A DNA stretch of 64,000 bases from Aplectana chamaeleonis (Eukaryota; Nematoda; Chromadorea; Rhabditida; Cosmocercidae): NCBI GenBank assembly GCA_029168955.1, contig JAPDOI010001226.1:124001-188000 (forward strand), read 5' to 3'. A model generated the notes under the pieces. That model saw only the letters and a list, made by a program, of their open reading frames with translations. It searched no databases and was not told the origin of the DNA. Shown here piece after piece: positions 54,687 to 63,763 of the stretch (its first letter is position 1; each line of letters starts with the position of its first letter). The translations under genes were made by a program, and so were the position numbers.

Positions 54687-54762
54687 GGCGCTCCGTTGAG
54701 GATCGAACCTCTCGACTGCTGGATGAGAGAAGCGACGCTTGTCTCTGCGCCACGACGCTGCC
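54687..54762 (-). tRNA. tRNA-like sequence, CAT at the anticodon position, probably a pseudogene
   Basis: On the minus strand 76 bases show an A-box-like GTGGCGCAGAGACAAGCG, an anticodon arm CTTCT-CTCATCC-AGCAG with CAT in the loop, a GGTTCGATCC B box, and ends GGCAGCG/CGGAGCGCC. One anticodon-stem pair is mismatched and the T stem does not pair properly (loop of six with GAGG/CCTC, or broken pairs with seven). Probably a decayed tRNA-Met-like copy rather than a working gene. Confidence 0.4.
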
Positions 54763-54879
54763 AGGGGTCTTTGAGGTTGGAACGTGTGATGAAGACGCTG
54801 CGTCGGCTATTTTCGTATCTGGAGGCCTGCAGCAGATATAAGACTCCATCACGAGTCAGAAGACTGCTATGAGTTTTAC

Positions 54880-55110
54880 TCTGTTATGAGTCTGCGAACA
54901 GTGGTCTAGAATATTATTATTTTTTTGATTATTTATTTTTCTATTTCCCATTTATTTATTTATTATTATTATTTTTATTACTTAAATATTCATTATTTTA
55001 TTTATTCATTTATTCATTTATGTTTTCATTTTTGATTTATTTTTCTGTTCATTTTGTTTTATTTCTTTCCATTTATTTATTCATTCCTTCCCTTCCACAA
55101 GTTCGTTTTT
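54880..55110. repeat. AT-rich low-complexity tract (ATTTATT)
   Basis: Runs of ATTTATTTATT and TTCATTTATTCATTTA over about 200 bases. No gene. Confidence 0.85.
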
Positions 55111-55365
55111 GGGAAGCGAGAATCGTAGACTTTCTGTCCATTAACGTAGGAGCTTTGTTTTCACGCGGTTAAAGTTGATAAGCGAATTTGTGACATCTGA
55201 GATCGATCGATTCTATAAGTGAATTAATTATATAATCAATGGATGTAGTTATATAATTTTATAATCAATCAATGTTTTTTCTGAGCATTTAATGCCTTTT
55301 TATGGCATGGTATAAAATCACAAGATTTCACAAGGTTGCTAAGTTGAATACGAAACTTGAATTTC

Positions 55366-55432
55366 GGGCAGGAATCGAACCCACAATGCATCGCTTACCG
55401 GCCGAGAGTGTTACCATTACACCACCGACACC
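55366..55432 (-). tRNA. tRNA-like sequence, incomplete (copy 1)
   Basis: Minus strand: GGTGTCGGTGGTGTAATGGT, AACACTCTCGGCC, GGTAAGCGATGCA, then GGGTTCGATTCCTGCCC. A and B box-like motifs are present and the 5' arm GGTGTCG is intact, but the 3' arm that should pair with it has been replaced (CCCGAAATTC). A decayed tRNA or tRNA-derived SINE head. Confidence 0.45.
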
Positions 55433-55540
55433 CCGCTCTGGATTCCTCAGCTATTCACACATGAACTGTGTAGGCACAACAGCAATCACCAGTTAATGGG
55501 TATGATTTGGTAAGCACAAATCGGCATTAATTTGATGTTT

Positions 55541-55613
55541 TTGATCGATAGTGTAATGGTAACACTCTCGCCCGGAAAGCGATGCAATGCTGGTTCGATT
55601 CCTGCCTGACACC
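55541..55613 (+). tRNA. tRNA-like sequence, incomplete (copy 2)
   Basis: Plus strand: AGTGTAATGGTAACACTCTC, GCCCGGAAAGCGATGC, AATGCTGGTTCGATTCCTGC, CTGACACC. It is the same family as copy 1 but here the 3' arm (TGACACC) is kept and the 5' arm is lost (TTGATCGAT). The two copies face each other about 110 bases apart. Confidence 0.45.
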
Positions 55614-55985
55614 TAAGTTTTGTTTTCAATTCAATAAATAAATCAGTGAATAAACGATTTCATCAATAACTGAATAAATAATAATTAGAATAATCAAAAG
55701 GTATTAGCAAGCAATAATTATTTGATGAATAAATCTCTTTTTCAATTTTTTTTTCAATTCCTTGAAATTCTGGGTATGTTCATCAGTGTCATTGCGTTCA
55801 ACTTCCATTTTTCTGGGTCCTGTTCGATTAGTCCTCTGTAATCGGCAGATAGGAATACCTCAAGTTTTCTGATCTCGGTTAGGTAGAGTTTTAAAGGTAT
55901 TTTTGACATCATCGTCTTAAAGGTTAAGAGGAACGCGAGCGAGCTTCTTAGGGAAGACTACATAAATGTACTGGGAAAGTCTTAC
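55614..55985. other. Region downstream of the signal-peptide exon
   Basis: On the minus strand an open stretch at about 55760-55955 includes KIPLKLYLTEIRKLEVFLSA and EQDPEKWKLNAMTLMNIP before a stop. It may be the second exon of the gene starting at 56028, but the phases do not agree with the splice sites I could see. Confidence 0.35.
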
Positions 55986-56028
55986 CTTGATGCAGTAGTG
56001 AAGCGATTAAAAGCAATCGTATCAACAT
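55986..56028 (-). CDS. Possible first exon encoding a signal peptide
   Basis: Minus strand: ATG at 56026-56028, MLIRLLLIASLLHQ, then donor CAAG|GTAAGA. The hydrophobic core with a preceding Arg is typical of a secretion signal. The rest of the protein was not resolved. It starts about 280 bases after the MLT-10 family gene's stop, on the same strand. Confidence 0.45.
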
Positions 56029-56311
56029 CGCTCTCGATCTGAGTGGAGAGCTGAAGGGACAGCAAAGGACTGTGAAGAAACTGGTGGTCAGCTGTGGGCT
56101 CACTTTCCGATTGAGCGTTTGTGTTTCCGATTTATTTACCAAACCCACCGCGTAAAGTGACCCCGACGAATCGCTCAATTGACAGTCCTTTTAGTGCATA
56201 AGATGCTGAAATTCCTGTTTCCGAAAGGTATACTAGAAGTCATAGTCAACAGAGGCAACTGAAAATTCAAAGTTTATTATTTCATCTAATTCCACATGAA
56301 CAATGAATGTT

Positions 56312-59300
56312 CTATGAGAGCACAGAGGGTGACAGAACAGCGGCCATCACAAAACTCTTCGAAAGAACTGAGGGTGAAAGAACGCTGGGGGAGAGAATTG
56401 AACCGCCAAGGGTCATTGGGGAGATGACGTCAGGACACAGTACAAGAGGGCTCAGAATCAAAGGTGACAACACATAAGGGTTGATTACATTAGGGGAGAG
56501 CACATAGGGATTCAGGATGAAGGGAGCCATTACAAGTGGACTTAGCACGTAAGGTGAGAGAAGGTACGGAGAGACTATGAACGGAAGGGGAATGGATGGC
56601 GACAAAACCCATGGTCCCAGCACGGAAGGATTCAGAATCAGTGGTGAGAAAATGTTCGGAGACAGCACAACTGGCCCCAACACGGAAAAACCAAGTACGG
56701 GAGCGAATTGGTACGGGCTGAGCACCGTAGGTGTCAGCACGGAGACTGGCTTGATTTGTCGTCGTAATCGTCTCTGGAATAACATAACATAATTAAAATA
56801 ACATAACATAACATAACATAACATAACATAACATAACATAACATAACATAACATAACATAACATAACACAACATAACATAACATAACATAACATAAAATA
56901 ACATAACATAACATAACATAACATAACATAACAGAACATAACATAACATGACATAACATGACATAACATAACATAACATAACATAACATAACATGACATG
57001 ACATAACATAACATAACATAACACAACCTAACATTGAATAACACAACCTACCGTAACATAAGATAACATAATATAACATAACATAACATAACATAACATA
57101 ACATAACATAACATAACATAACATAACATAACATAACATAACATAACATAACACAACATAACAAGTGGCAAACATGACAAAGACATGGAATGGCATGCCA
57201 TTACTTCATACATAGTGCATTGGTATGAAATGAGCTGACTTGATTTGACATGGTTTGACATGACTTGGAGGTACCTGACGCCTTTCGAAATGACCTTACA
57301 TGATTTTACAAACGGTATGACGTGATATGAGAAATCGTGGCTTAGGGGCGTCATACGAGCTGAAAACCAGTAACCCTTTTTCGAGTCTGAAGGATTGGCT
57401 GATCCAACCTAAAGACGCAGGGAGAGTTTGTTGGGTCAACAACGAACTATTGTGTGAAGATTACAGTTCACCTCCAGACTGCCGTTCAGTCCGCAGTGCA
57501 CTGATTGCGAAATCGTGCTGCGGCGCGGTGGCGAGCATCCTCAGACAAGGATGTGGGACCACCCGGGCGCTTTTTCGCCTTTGGTGCCTGGGTGACCCCA
57601 CCGCCCGGGTGACCCCACATCCCTGTCTGAGTATACTCGCAACCGCGCCGCAGCACGATTTCGCAATCAGCGCGCACTTTGCGGACTGAACGGCAGTGCG
57701 GAAGTGAACTGTACATCCGGTCAAATGTCTCAAACTCCGTCAGAAGAGGCCGGCACTTCGGCAGTCATCTAGCAGAATTTGCTGTCAGCCATCGTAAAAG
57801 TAAATGATCAACAATTGATATAGTACAAATGAGAAGAAAGCTGATGAGATACATTATACAATTCCGTGAAAAATGACTTTTACACATCGGTTTACATTTC
57901 CTTCCCCCAAATCACCTGAAAGAAGGTTGAGCTTCATTTGATCAAAAAATCATGAGTCAACACAGCAACTCCTAGCGATCGACTCCTCCTTTCTCAAGAG
58001 CCGAATGATGGATTTTCTTCAAAAAAAGTAGACTTCAGTGATTTTTTGGCGGTTTTTCCAAAGCAGCTACTATATAGCGTACTAGAGTTCCCCTTACATA
58101 TGGAAAACTCGAAAACGAAAATCCATCGTGGGCGATGCCTTCAAGATAAAATTTTTAGTCAAAACATGACACATCAAAATATGTATTACACAACATAAGT
58201 CAACAGAATGTGTAGACAATACAGTACAATGGAGGCTGCAAAATTTATTGAAAGTTTCGAAAAATCCAAAAGTTTCCAAAACGAAACCTTCCAAAGGTCT
58301 TGAAACTTCCTTCTCACAGGTGAGCTTTCGGCGCTTAGCGCCTTTATCAAACCTAAAAATACACGTATTGGCATACGTTGGCATAAAGACTACTACCCGT
58401 ACTACGGGCAGTCTTTATGCCAACGTATGCTAATACGTGTATTTTAGGTTTGATAAAGGCGCATAAGCGCCGAAAGCTCACCTGTGAGAAGGAAGTTTCA
58501 AGTTTCGAGTTTCGTTTTCAAAAGTTTCCAAAACGAAACTTTGGAAAGTTTCGTTTTGGAAACTTTTGGATTTTTCGAAACTTTCGATAAATTTTGCAGC
58601 CTCCATTGTACTGTATTGTGAAACACTATGAGGCTCAGGGATAGCACAATTCTTAGAATGTGTAGAGTAGTATGGCAATATAAGACAACACGAAATATTA
58701 TCACATAACACAAGATGACATGGCCTAAAAAAGCAACATAACATAACATGAACTAACGTGTTTGCGCCCGGCCATTTGAGCCACAGTCTCCCATAGCGCC
58801 GTTTCGCGGTCGGCCTTTGGAATGAGGCTGTACTGTTCAACGTGGTCGTCAATTTCCGGTTCCTTCAACCCTGAATTTCATTCACAGAAGGTTTCCTCAT
58901 AAGTAAATCCTTCGCTGAAAACGGCTAAAGTCACCTTGGTCTCTGTGTAGTTTTTTCATCTGGTCGACCTCCATGAATGTGAAACCGCGTTGATCGAGTT
59001 CGCTTTTCTGAGCTCGACTGAATGAAGCACGGAGTCGTTCGAAGCTCTCACTTATCTGAATGTTCCGATTTACATTAAAAGCGATTCTCAGAAATGTATA
59101 GTCTGATATCGCTATAATAAACCGAAGAGAGCGGTCGCACCGCCTGCTCCCTTGTGTTAGATAGTGTGCGACAAGATGATGATATCATCTCGGATTCATA
59201 CTGCGACTATTCGTAGTATTCTTCGTCTTCTTCTTCTACAGCGTTTGTCCTGCATTGTAGCAGCGTCCGCTTTTCTCGAACGTTGCCGCCATTTGAGCTT

Positions 59301-61463
59301 GTCATTCGCGTTGTCAGGATGGAGGCTTGCAATTTTCATATCGTTGTGCAAAACACCCAGCCATCTCTGCTTAGGTCGTCCTCTTGGTCGCTGGCCCGTC
59401 ACTTGGAGCTGCGTAGCCGCTTTCGCTATCGAGTGTTCTCCAGCTCGCAGAACGTGCCCATCTTGGGCGATTTTCGCGAAGTTTGTCCGAAATGGGCGCG
59501 ACACCGAATCTTTCACGCACATCTTCATTCCGAACACGGTCCAAGCGGGTCACTCCACCACTCAACCTGAGCATCTTCGTTTCCATCACGCCGAGCCGTC
59601 TTTATGCTTCCTTGGTCATTGGATGACACTGTGCCATACAGTGCGACGGGCCTCACAACCGAACGATAAATCTTTGACTTCAGCCTGTCGCAAACCTTTT
59701 TATCACAGAGCACTCCACTCGCGGTACGTCACTTTAACCAAGCAGCATTGATGCGTGCGTCGACTTCAGCCGTCAACGTCCCATCATCGCTAAGCGTTGA
59801 TCCAAGATATAGAAACGTATGCGCTTTTGGCAAGTCTGTGTTGTCGACTTGGATGGAATCGTAACAACTCGCATTTTCATGCGTATTCGGTTTTCTTTTT
59901 ATTGAGTCGTAAGCCGAATGCTGCCAGTCTGTCGTGCCAAGCTTGAACTTGTGCGTGGATATTTCCTTTGCTATCTGAGGCGAGCATCACGTCGTCAGCA
60001 TACAACAGTGTCCAAGGTCACAGCGAGGGAAGTAACAGGGGCTTCGTAGTATTCTTCGTCTTCTGATTATTTATCCTATCGCAGGCTATCTAGCACAAGT
60101 GAGCTCGCGGCGCGACCGCACGCAGCTGGCGGGGCTCGATCGCGTAGCCCACTACGGCGGCGTCAGAGTTTAACTGTAGAGTTCTAGAGAAATGCTTACC
60201 TTCTCGGTTACGCCCAGCAGCTCCTCTCCAAGTCCAAACGAGCTCAGGTGGTCTAAAACCTGAAGACGAAAATTTTCCGGAAGTTTCCAAACACATTGCT
60301 GAGATCTGGGCGATCGATATCGGTATCACAAGTTACCTTCATAGCATTCTCGACCGTTTTTCGTGCTCCAGACAGTTCCATCACCATCTCCAGCACTCGC
60401 TCTCTGTCTTTGTCATTGAGGCCGCTGGCTTCCAGCACCTGGAAACATATGGATGATATCACTTTCGAATGAGCATGATATTTGGGACTGCATACAAATT
60501 TCACCTTCGGAATAGGAAGTATTTGCTGCTCGGAGTCGTCCTTATAGAACGGAAAAAGTGCCGGTGATAAGAAACCGCGTGACGTGGCCTTGTCCGGCAT
60601 GAGTGGTGCTAGGCGTGGACTGAGGATTCGAGCATTATCGGCGCCGCTGAACGATTTGACAACGTTGACGATGTTCTTCAGAAACGGCGGAATAAACCTG
60701 GGCTGAAACAGTGTTACTGAATGGTTACGTTCTGGATGAAACTTATAGTTGGAAGGCTCATTACCATACTTCACTTTGACTTGAAGCTGTCGTTGTTGTG
60801 TTGTCTCCGTCCACTACCAAATCGTAGATCCTCTTGCCATAAACATCACGTCCGGGTAAATTTTCGTTTTCTTCAAGCTTTTTCTGTACCTCTACCATCT
60901 TTTTATACGTAGTTGACCAACGTGTGGGTATTTCGGAGAGCGGAGTAGATGAGAATATTGATAGAAAAAGGTTCGAGATGCGGTGAGCAGCACTGCGTCC
61001 TGAAGGCTTTAGCAATGAAGGGGCAGCTTGCCGCTGTTCCACCTGAAACACGCAGTCTAAGACTTTAGAAGTTTGGAATTTTCGATCATCCCCACCTCCA
61101 CAATCTCATCATCTGATTTCAACACTGACGACGCTAATAGCCGGTGAGGGCTCCGCTTCCATCTCCTCCCGATGAGCTTGTTATCAAGTAGTTTCCGACG
61201 CTTTTTTGAATTCTTCAGATGCAGGAAATTCAGGCGTTTGGCTTTCTTGAACCAGAATTTGCGAGTGTTCCTCTCAGGTGCAGCATAATGGATGACAGGC
61301 TTACTGAATATGTGTTCCACTTATTGATTTGTTCACCACCTGATCATAATCTCACCTCATCTCCGTGTGCTCTTGTGCCCATCTAGCTTTGGTGAGACAG
61401 CCAGCAGTCTTTGTTATGTCCTTAGCATTGTGTATCGTTTTCAGACAAGACTCTAGTTTCCTT
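56312..61463 (-). CDS. MLT-10 family (DUF644) secreted protein, 5' end not found
   Basis: Nine minus-strand exons agree in phase: 61356-61463, 61096-61303, 60770-61042, 60505-60702, 60337-60438, 60200-60259, 58935-59055, 58758-58870 and 56312-56773 (stop TAG at 56312). About 548 residues. Landmarks are a basic N-terminal part, ILSPRLAPLMPD and RGFLSPALFPFY, the helical core (LNDKDRERVLEMVMELSGA, VLDHLSSFGLGEELLGVTEK, RGFTFMEVDQMKKL, ETALWETVAQMAG), and a C-terminal half of repeated V/I/L-LSP units (VVLSPNIFSPLILNPSVLGP, NPYVLSPLILSPLVLCP). The SP-repeat tail and helical core fit the nematode MLT-10 family, whose founder is linked to moulting; a role in cuticle shedding is inferred by family. 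The signal peptide exon lies above 61463 and was not identified. Introns contain an RTE fragment (59.2-60.0), a satellite, a foldback MITE and a long hairpin. Confidence 0.9.
56780..57165. repeat. (AACAT)n satellite in the last MLT-10 intron
   Basis: About 70 ACATA/AACAT units with a few variants. On the minus strand it ends in TTATGTTATTCCAG, the 3' splice site of exon 56312-56773. A short ACATAACATAACATG island also directly follows the donor at the other end of the same intron (58737-58750). Confidence 0.95.
57166..57465. other. Intron sequence, ATGACATG-type decayed satellite
   Basis: TTGACATGGTTTGACATGAC and similar units look like diverged satellite. No exon accepted. Confidence 0.4.
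57466..57715. mobile_element. Foldback MITE with an inner CTCAGACA unit
   Basis: Arms: CAGTTCACCTCCAGACTGCC with GGCAGTGCGGAAGTGAACTG, and ATTGCGAAATCGTGCTGCGG with CCGCAGCACGATTTCGCAAT. The centre (57540-57631) begins CTCAGACAAGGATGTGGG and ends CCCACATCCCTGTCTGAG, an inverted unit of the CTCAGACA type of its own. Confidence 0.85.
57716..58217. other. Intron sequence without recognised features
   Basis: AT-rich; nothing named. Confidence 0.35.
58218..58620. repeat. 400-bp near-perfect hairpin
   Basis: Arms of about 195 bases fold on TACCCGTACTACGGGCA (58395-58412): ACAATGGAGGCTGCAAAATT pairs with AATTTTGCAGCCTCCATTGT, GTGAGCTTTCGGCGCTTAGC with GCGCATAAGCGCCGAAAGCT, and TTATGCCAACGTATGC on the centre side. 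AGAATGTGTAGA occurs just outside on both sides (58205-58216 and 58656-58667). Inside the last intron of the MLT-10 family gene. Confidence 0.9.
59190..60040 (-). pseudogene. 5'-truncated RTE-like retrotransposon fragment in an MLT-10 intron
   Basis: Minus strand, in several frames: TLLYADDVMLASDSKGNIHA (YADD catalytic box), RLKSKIYRSVVRPVALYGTV, GDGNEDAQ/METKMLRLSGGVTRLDRV, RNEDVRERFGVAPISDKLRE, then GQRPRGRPKQRWLGVLHNDM and KWRQRSRKADAATMQDKRC. This is the C-terminal third of a nematode RTE-like reverse transcriptase of a different lineage from the 23.8-kb element. At least three frame breaks. It begins near 60030 and ends with GAAGAAGACGAAGAATACTA. Inserted between exons 60200-60259 and 58935-59055. 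Confidence 0.85.
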
Positions 61464-61895
61464 CTGTTCACTGATAAAATGAAAGTTGAGAGGAAACAAC
61501 AGAAAAGCAAACTGACAACAGAAAAGCAAGCTGACAACAGGAGGGATACAACTTACCCAATAGTCAGACTTCAGTGCGATATAAAATTTCGTGTGCAGTC
61601 GGCATGGATCGCGCTGGTATTCTTGGTTCCCTTTTACCGGCGTAGTTTATGGTGACGCAAACGCGGTGCTCGTATATGATAACATTTTATAACATACGTG
61701 CACCGCTTTCGCATCAGCACGCAATAAAGAACGCAGCATCAATGTGATCCGTGCGAACTCTAGACAAGTTATGTGGCGGTAAAATGACGTGTTTGACCTG
61801 TACACTGCGTTTCAAAACTATAGCCGCACCCCGAAATAAGTCGCTATTGAATATGGTTTTAATTTGTCACGGAAAGTATACGTTGTAACATAACA
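61464..61895. other. Unresolved 5' region of the MLT-10 family gene with a hairpin
   Basis: Includes CGCAAACGCGGTGCTCGTAT and ATACGTGCACCGCTTTCGCA, an imperfect hairpin (61667-61720) related to the one at 61897. A donor-like TTGG|GTAAGT on the minus strand near 61556 could end an exon, but its phase does not fit the next exon. Confidence 0.35.
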
Positions 61896-61896
61896 T

Positions 61897-62031
61897 TGGC
61901 ATGGATCTTGAAGAGACTGCGTTCCCCATTGGAGGTTGGCGCAAACTCGGTGCACCTACGTTATAGCATATAGCACCGAGTTTGCGCCAACCTGCAACAG
62001 TGAACGCAAAGCCTCTTCCGGATCCATGCCG
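61897..62031. repeat. Hairpin GGCATGGATC...GATCCATGCC
   Basis: Arms GGTTGGCGCAAACTCGGTGC and GCACCGAGTTTGCGCCAACC pair almost perfectly, and the outer GGCATGGATC pairs with GATCCATGCC. A small foldback MITE related to 61606-61720. Confidence 0.85.
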
Positions 62032-62085
62032 ACGTTAAGTGTTGGAAGAATTTTTGTAAAATTTTATCTTTATTGTTTCGCACAT

Positions 62086-62690
62086 TCAATCCACAATATA
62101 GTCACCATAACTATCTACAACCTTACTCCATCTAATAGGCAAGTCGCTGATTCCCTTTTCCCAGAACCCAGGAATCTGTGCATCGATGAAGTTCTGGGAT
62201 GAAGGTCCGGTTTTAACTGAGTTGGTCGCTGTTCTCCTAGAGGAAGCCAGAAGGCTCTGTGTGCGCCTGCGTCGTATAGTATCCAACTCTCATCTCCAGT
62301 CACCACATTCTCCAGAAAGTCCTTTCTGTTGGAGCGGAGGAGAAAAGACTGACATATAGACAGTCGGGTCATCATTTGACCGTCGGTGAGAGCATGAGGT
62401 ATCCATTGTGCGAGTACTTTCCTATATCCGAGATTCGAAAGACGACGATCTATGGTCATATGGCTGCACCCGATCTTCGTCGCCAGTTCCCGCACACTCG
62501 CTTCTGGATTCTCTTTGATGACTTCAAGAATGGTCAAGTCTTCTACAGTTTGTCTTAGAACTGGGTATCTCCTTCCTCAAAGTGAGTAGACCAGCGATGA
62601 CCGGTGGAGTAGTTGACAGACTCCTCGCCAAAGACAGCGTTGATAGCCGAGGTGCCGCGGCGCCACTCGTAGAACGCAAGGAGTCGACGT
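62086..62690 (-). pseudogene. mariner transposase, internally deleted
   Basis: Minus strand. The N-terminal part (62570-62690) reads FYEWRRGTSAINAVFGEESV, the first helix-turn-helix region. Then TILEVIKENPEASVRELATK with the second helix-turn-helix, WIPHALTDGQMMTRLSICQS, and ENVVTGDESWILYD holding the first catalytic Asp. After about HPRTSSMHRF the sequence jumps to DLPIRWSKVVDSYGDYIVD, which is the C-terminus. The central part with the other two acidic residues of the D,D34D triad is deleted and there are frame breaks. Inactive. The inverted ends were not identified with confidence. Confidence 0.85.
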
Positions 62691-62784
62691 TGGGGTTAGG
62701 AAAGGGAGCGCGTAATTCGACGGTGAAGTGAGAGCGCGCGTTTATTAAGGTTTCCCTAAGAAGCTCCCAGATACTTGTCTCACT

Positions 62785-63565
62785 ATCATGAGGTACAATA
62801 CCCGCGATAAGTTTTGTAAAAACGGGGAGCATCTGGCAAACTTGGCAAAAAAGCGTCCGATGCAAGTAACTTTGTTGAATGAGAACTTTTTCGAATTCTG
62901 AAAACGCTATCATATTCACAGATCAATTCGCTACCTAATTATGTGACTTGTGTGCCTTAATTCCCTAAAATCGCTTTGTTTTTTAAGGAAATAGTTTTTG
63001 CAATCGTTTTTCAAAGACGCCGCGCGCGGCAAATGCGGCGAAACTTTGAGCAGTATTTTTACAAGTAATCGAAGAGCGATCGGCATGTTTTCTTCGAGAA
63101 TAATGTGCAGGTGAGAGAATCTCAAGTTTTGTTTAGGATTAATTTTCGAAATCCTTCGTTTATGAGTCCGGGTGTTTCGCAACAAAACTCCGACTTTTCA
63201 GGTAGTTCTCAAGCGTGTTTAATGAAGGATTTCGAAAATTCAACCTGAACAAACCTTGATATTCTCTCGCCTGCACCTGAATGTTAAAGAAAACATACCG
63301 ATTACTCATCGATTAGTTGTACAGATACTGCTCAAAGTTTCGCCGCATTCGGCGACGTTGAAAAACGATTGCAAAACTATTTCCTTCAAAGACAAAGCGA
63401 TTCAGGGAACTTCGTCACAAAAGTCACATAATTAGGTAGCAGTTTGATCTGTGAATATGACGCGTTTTCAAAATTCAAAAAAGTCTTCATTCAACAAAGT
63501 TACATGATCGGACACTTGCCAAGTTGCCAGATCTCGTTTTTAAAACTTAGCGCGGGTATAATTGA
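62785..63565. mobile_element. Foldback element, arms of about 350 bases
   Basis: Left-arm units (ATACCCGCGATAAGTTTTGT, TTCAACAAAGTTAC-type, GTGACTT...AATCGC, TTTTGCAATCGTTTTTCAA, GGCGAAACTTTGAGCAGTAT, AGGTGAGAGAATCTCAAG) recur inverted on the right (ATACTGCTCAAAGTTTCGCC, TTGAAAAACGATTGCAAAAC, TTCAACAAAGTTACATGATC, AACTTAGCGCGGGTATAATT). The centre is near 63190. No gene. Confidence 0.85.
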
Positions 63566-63763
63566 TCTATATCGACTGAGATGGAAAGTTCTAGAATTTT
63601 GAACAAAAATCTTTCAAGACTTATGTTACAACCTATATGATTACCACTGAACTCTCCATGCCGAATAACCCTAATGCACAACATTCCAGCGTTCGGAGCG
63701 GAAAAGTAAGCTACTTTTCGTATCAAGCAACAAAATAGAAATAAATATGAATCATAGTGAAAT
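63566..63763. other. 3' flank of the gene that leaves the window
   Basis: AT-rich; presumably 3' untranslated region of the minus-strand gene at 63764. Nothing else seen. Confidence 0.4.

Noticed and set aside
57460..57733. Overlapping open frames with the repeated peptide ALIAKSCCGAVASILRQGCG
   Set aside because: The peptide appears on both strands because the region is a foldback MITE.
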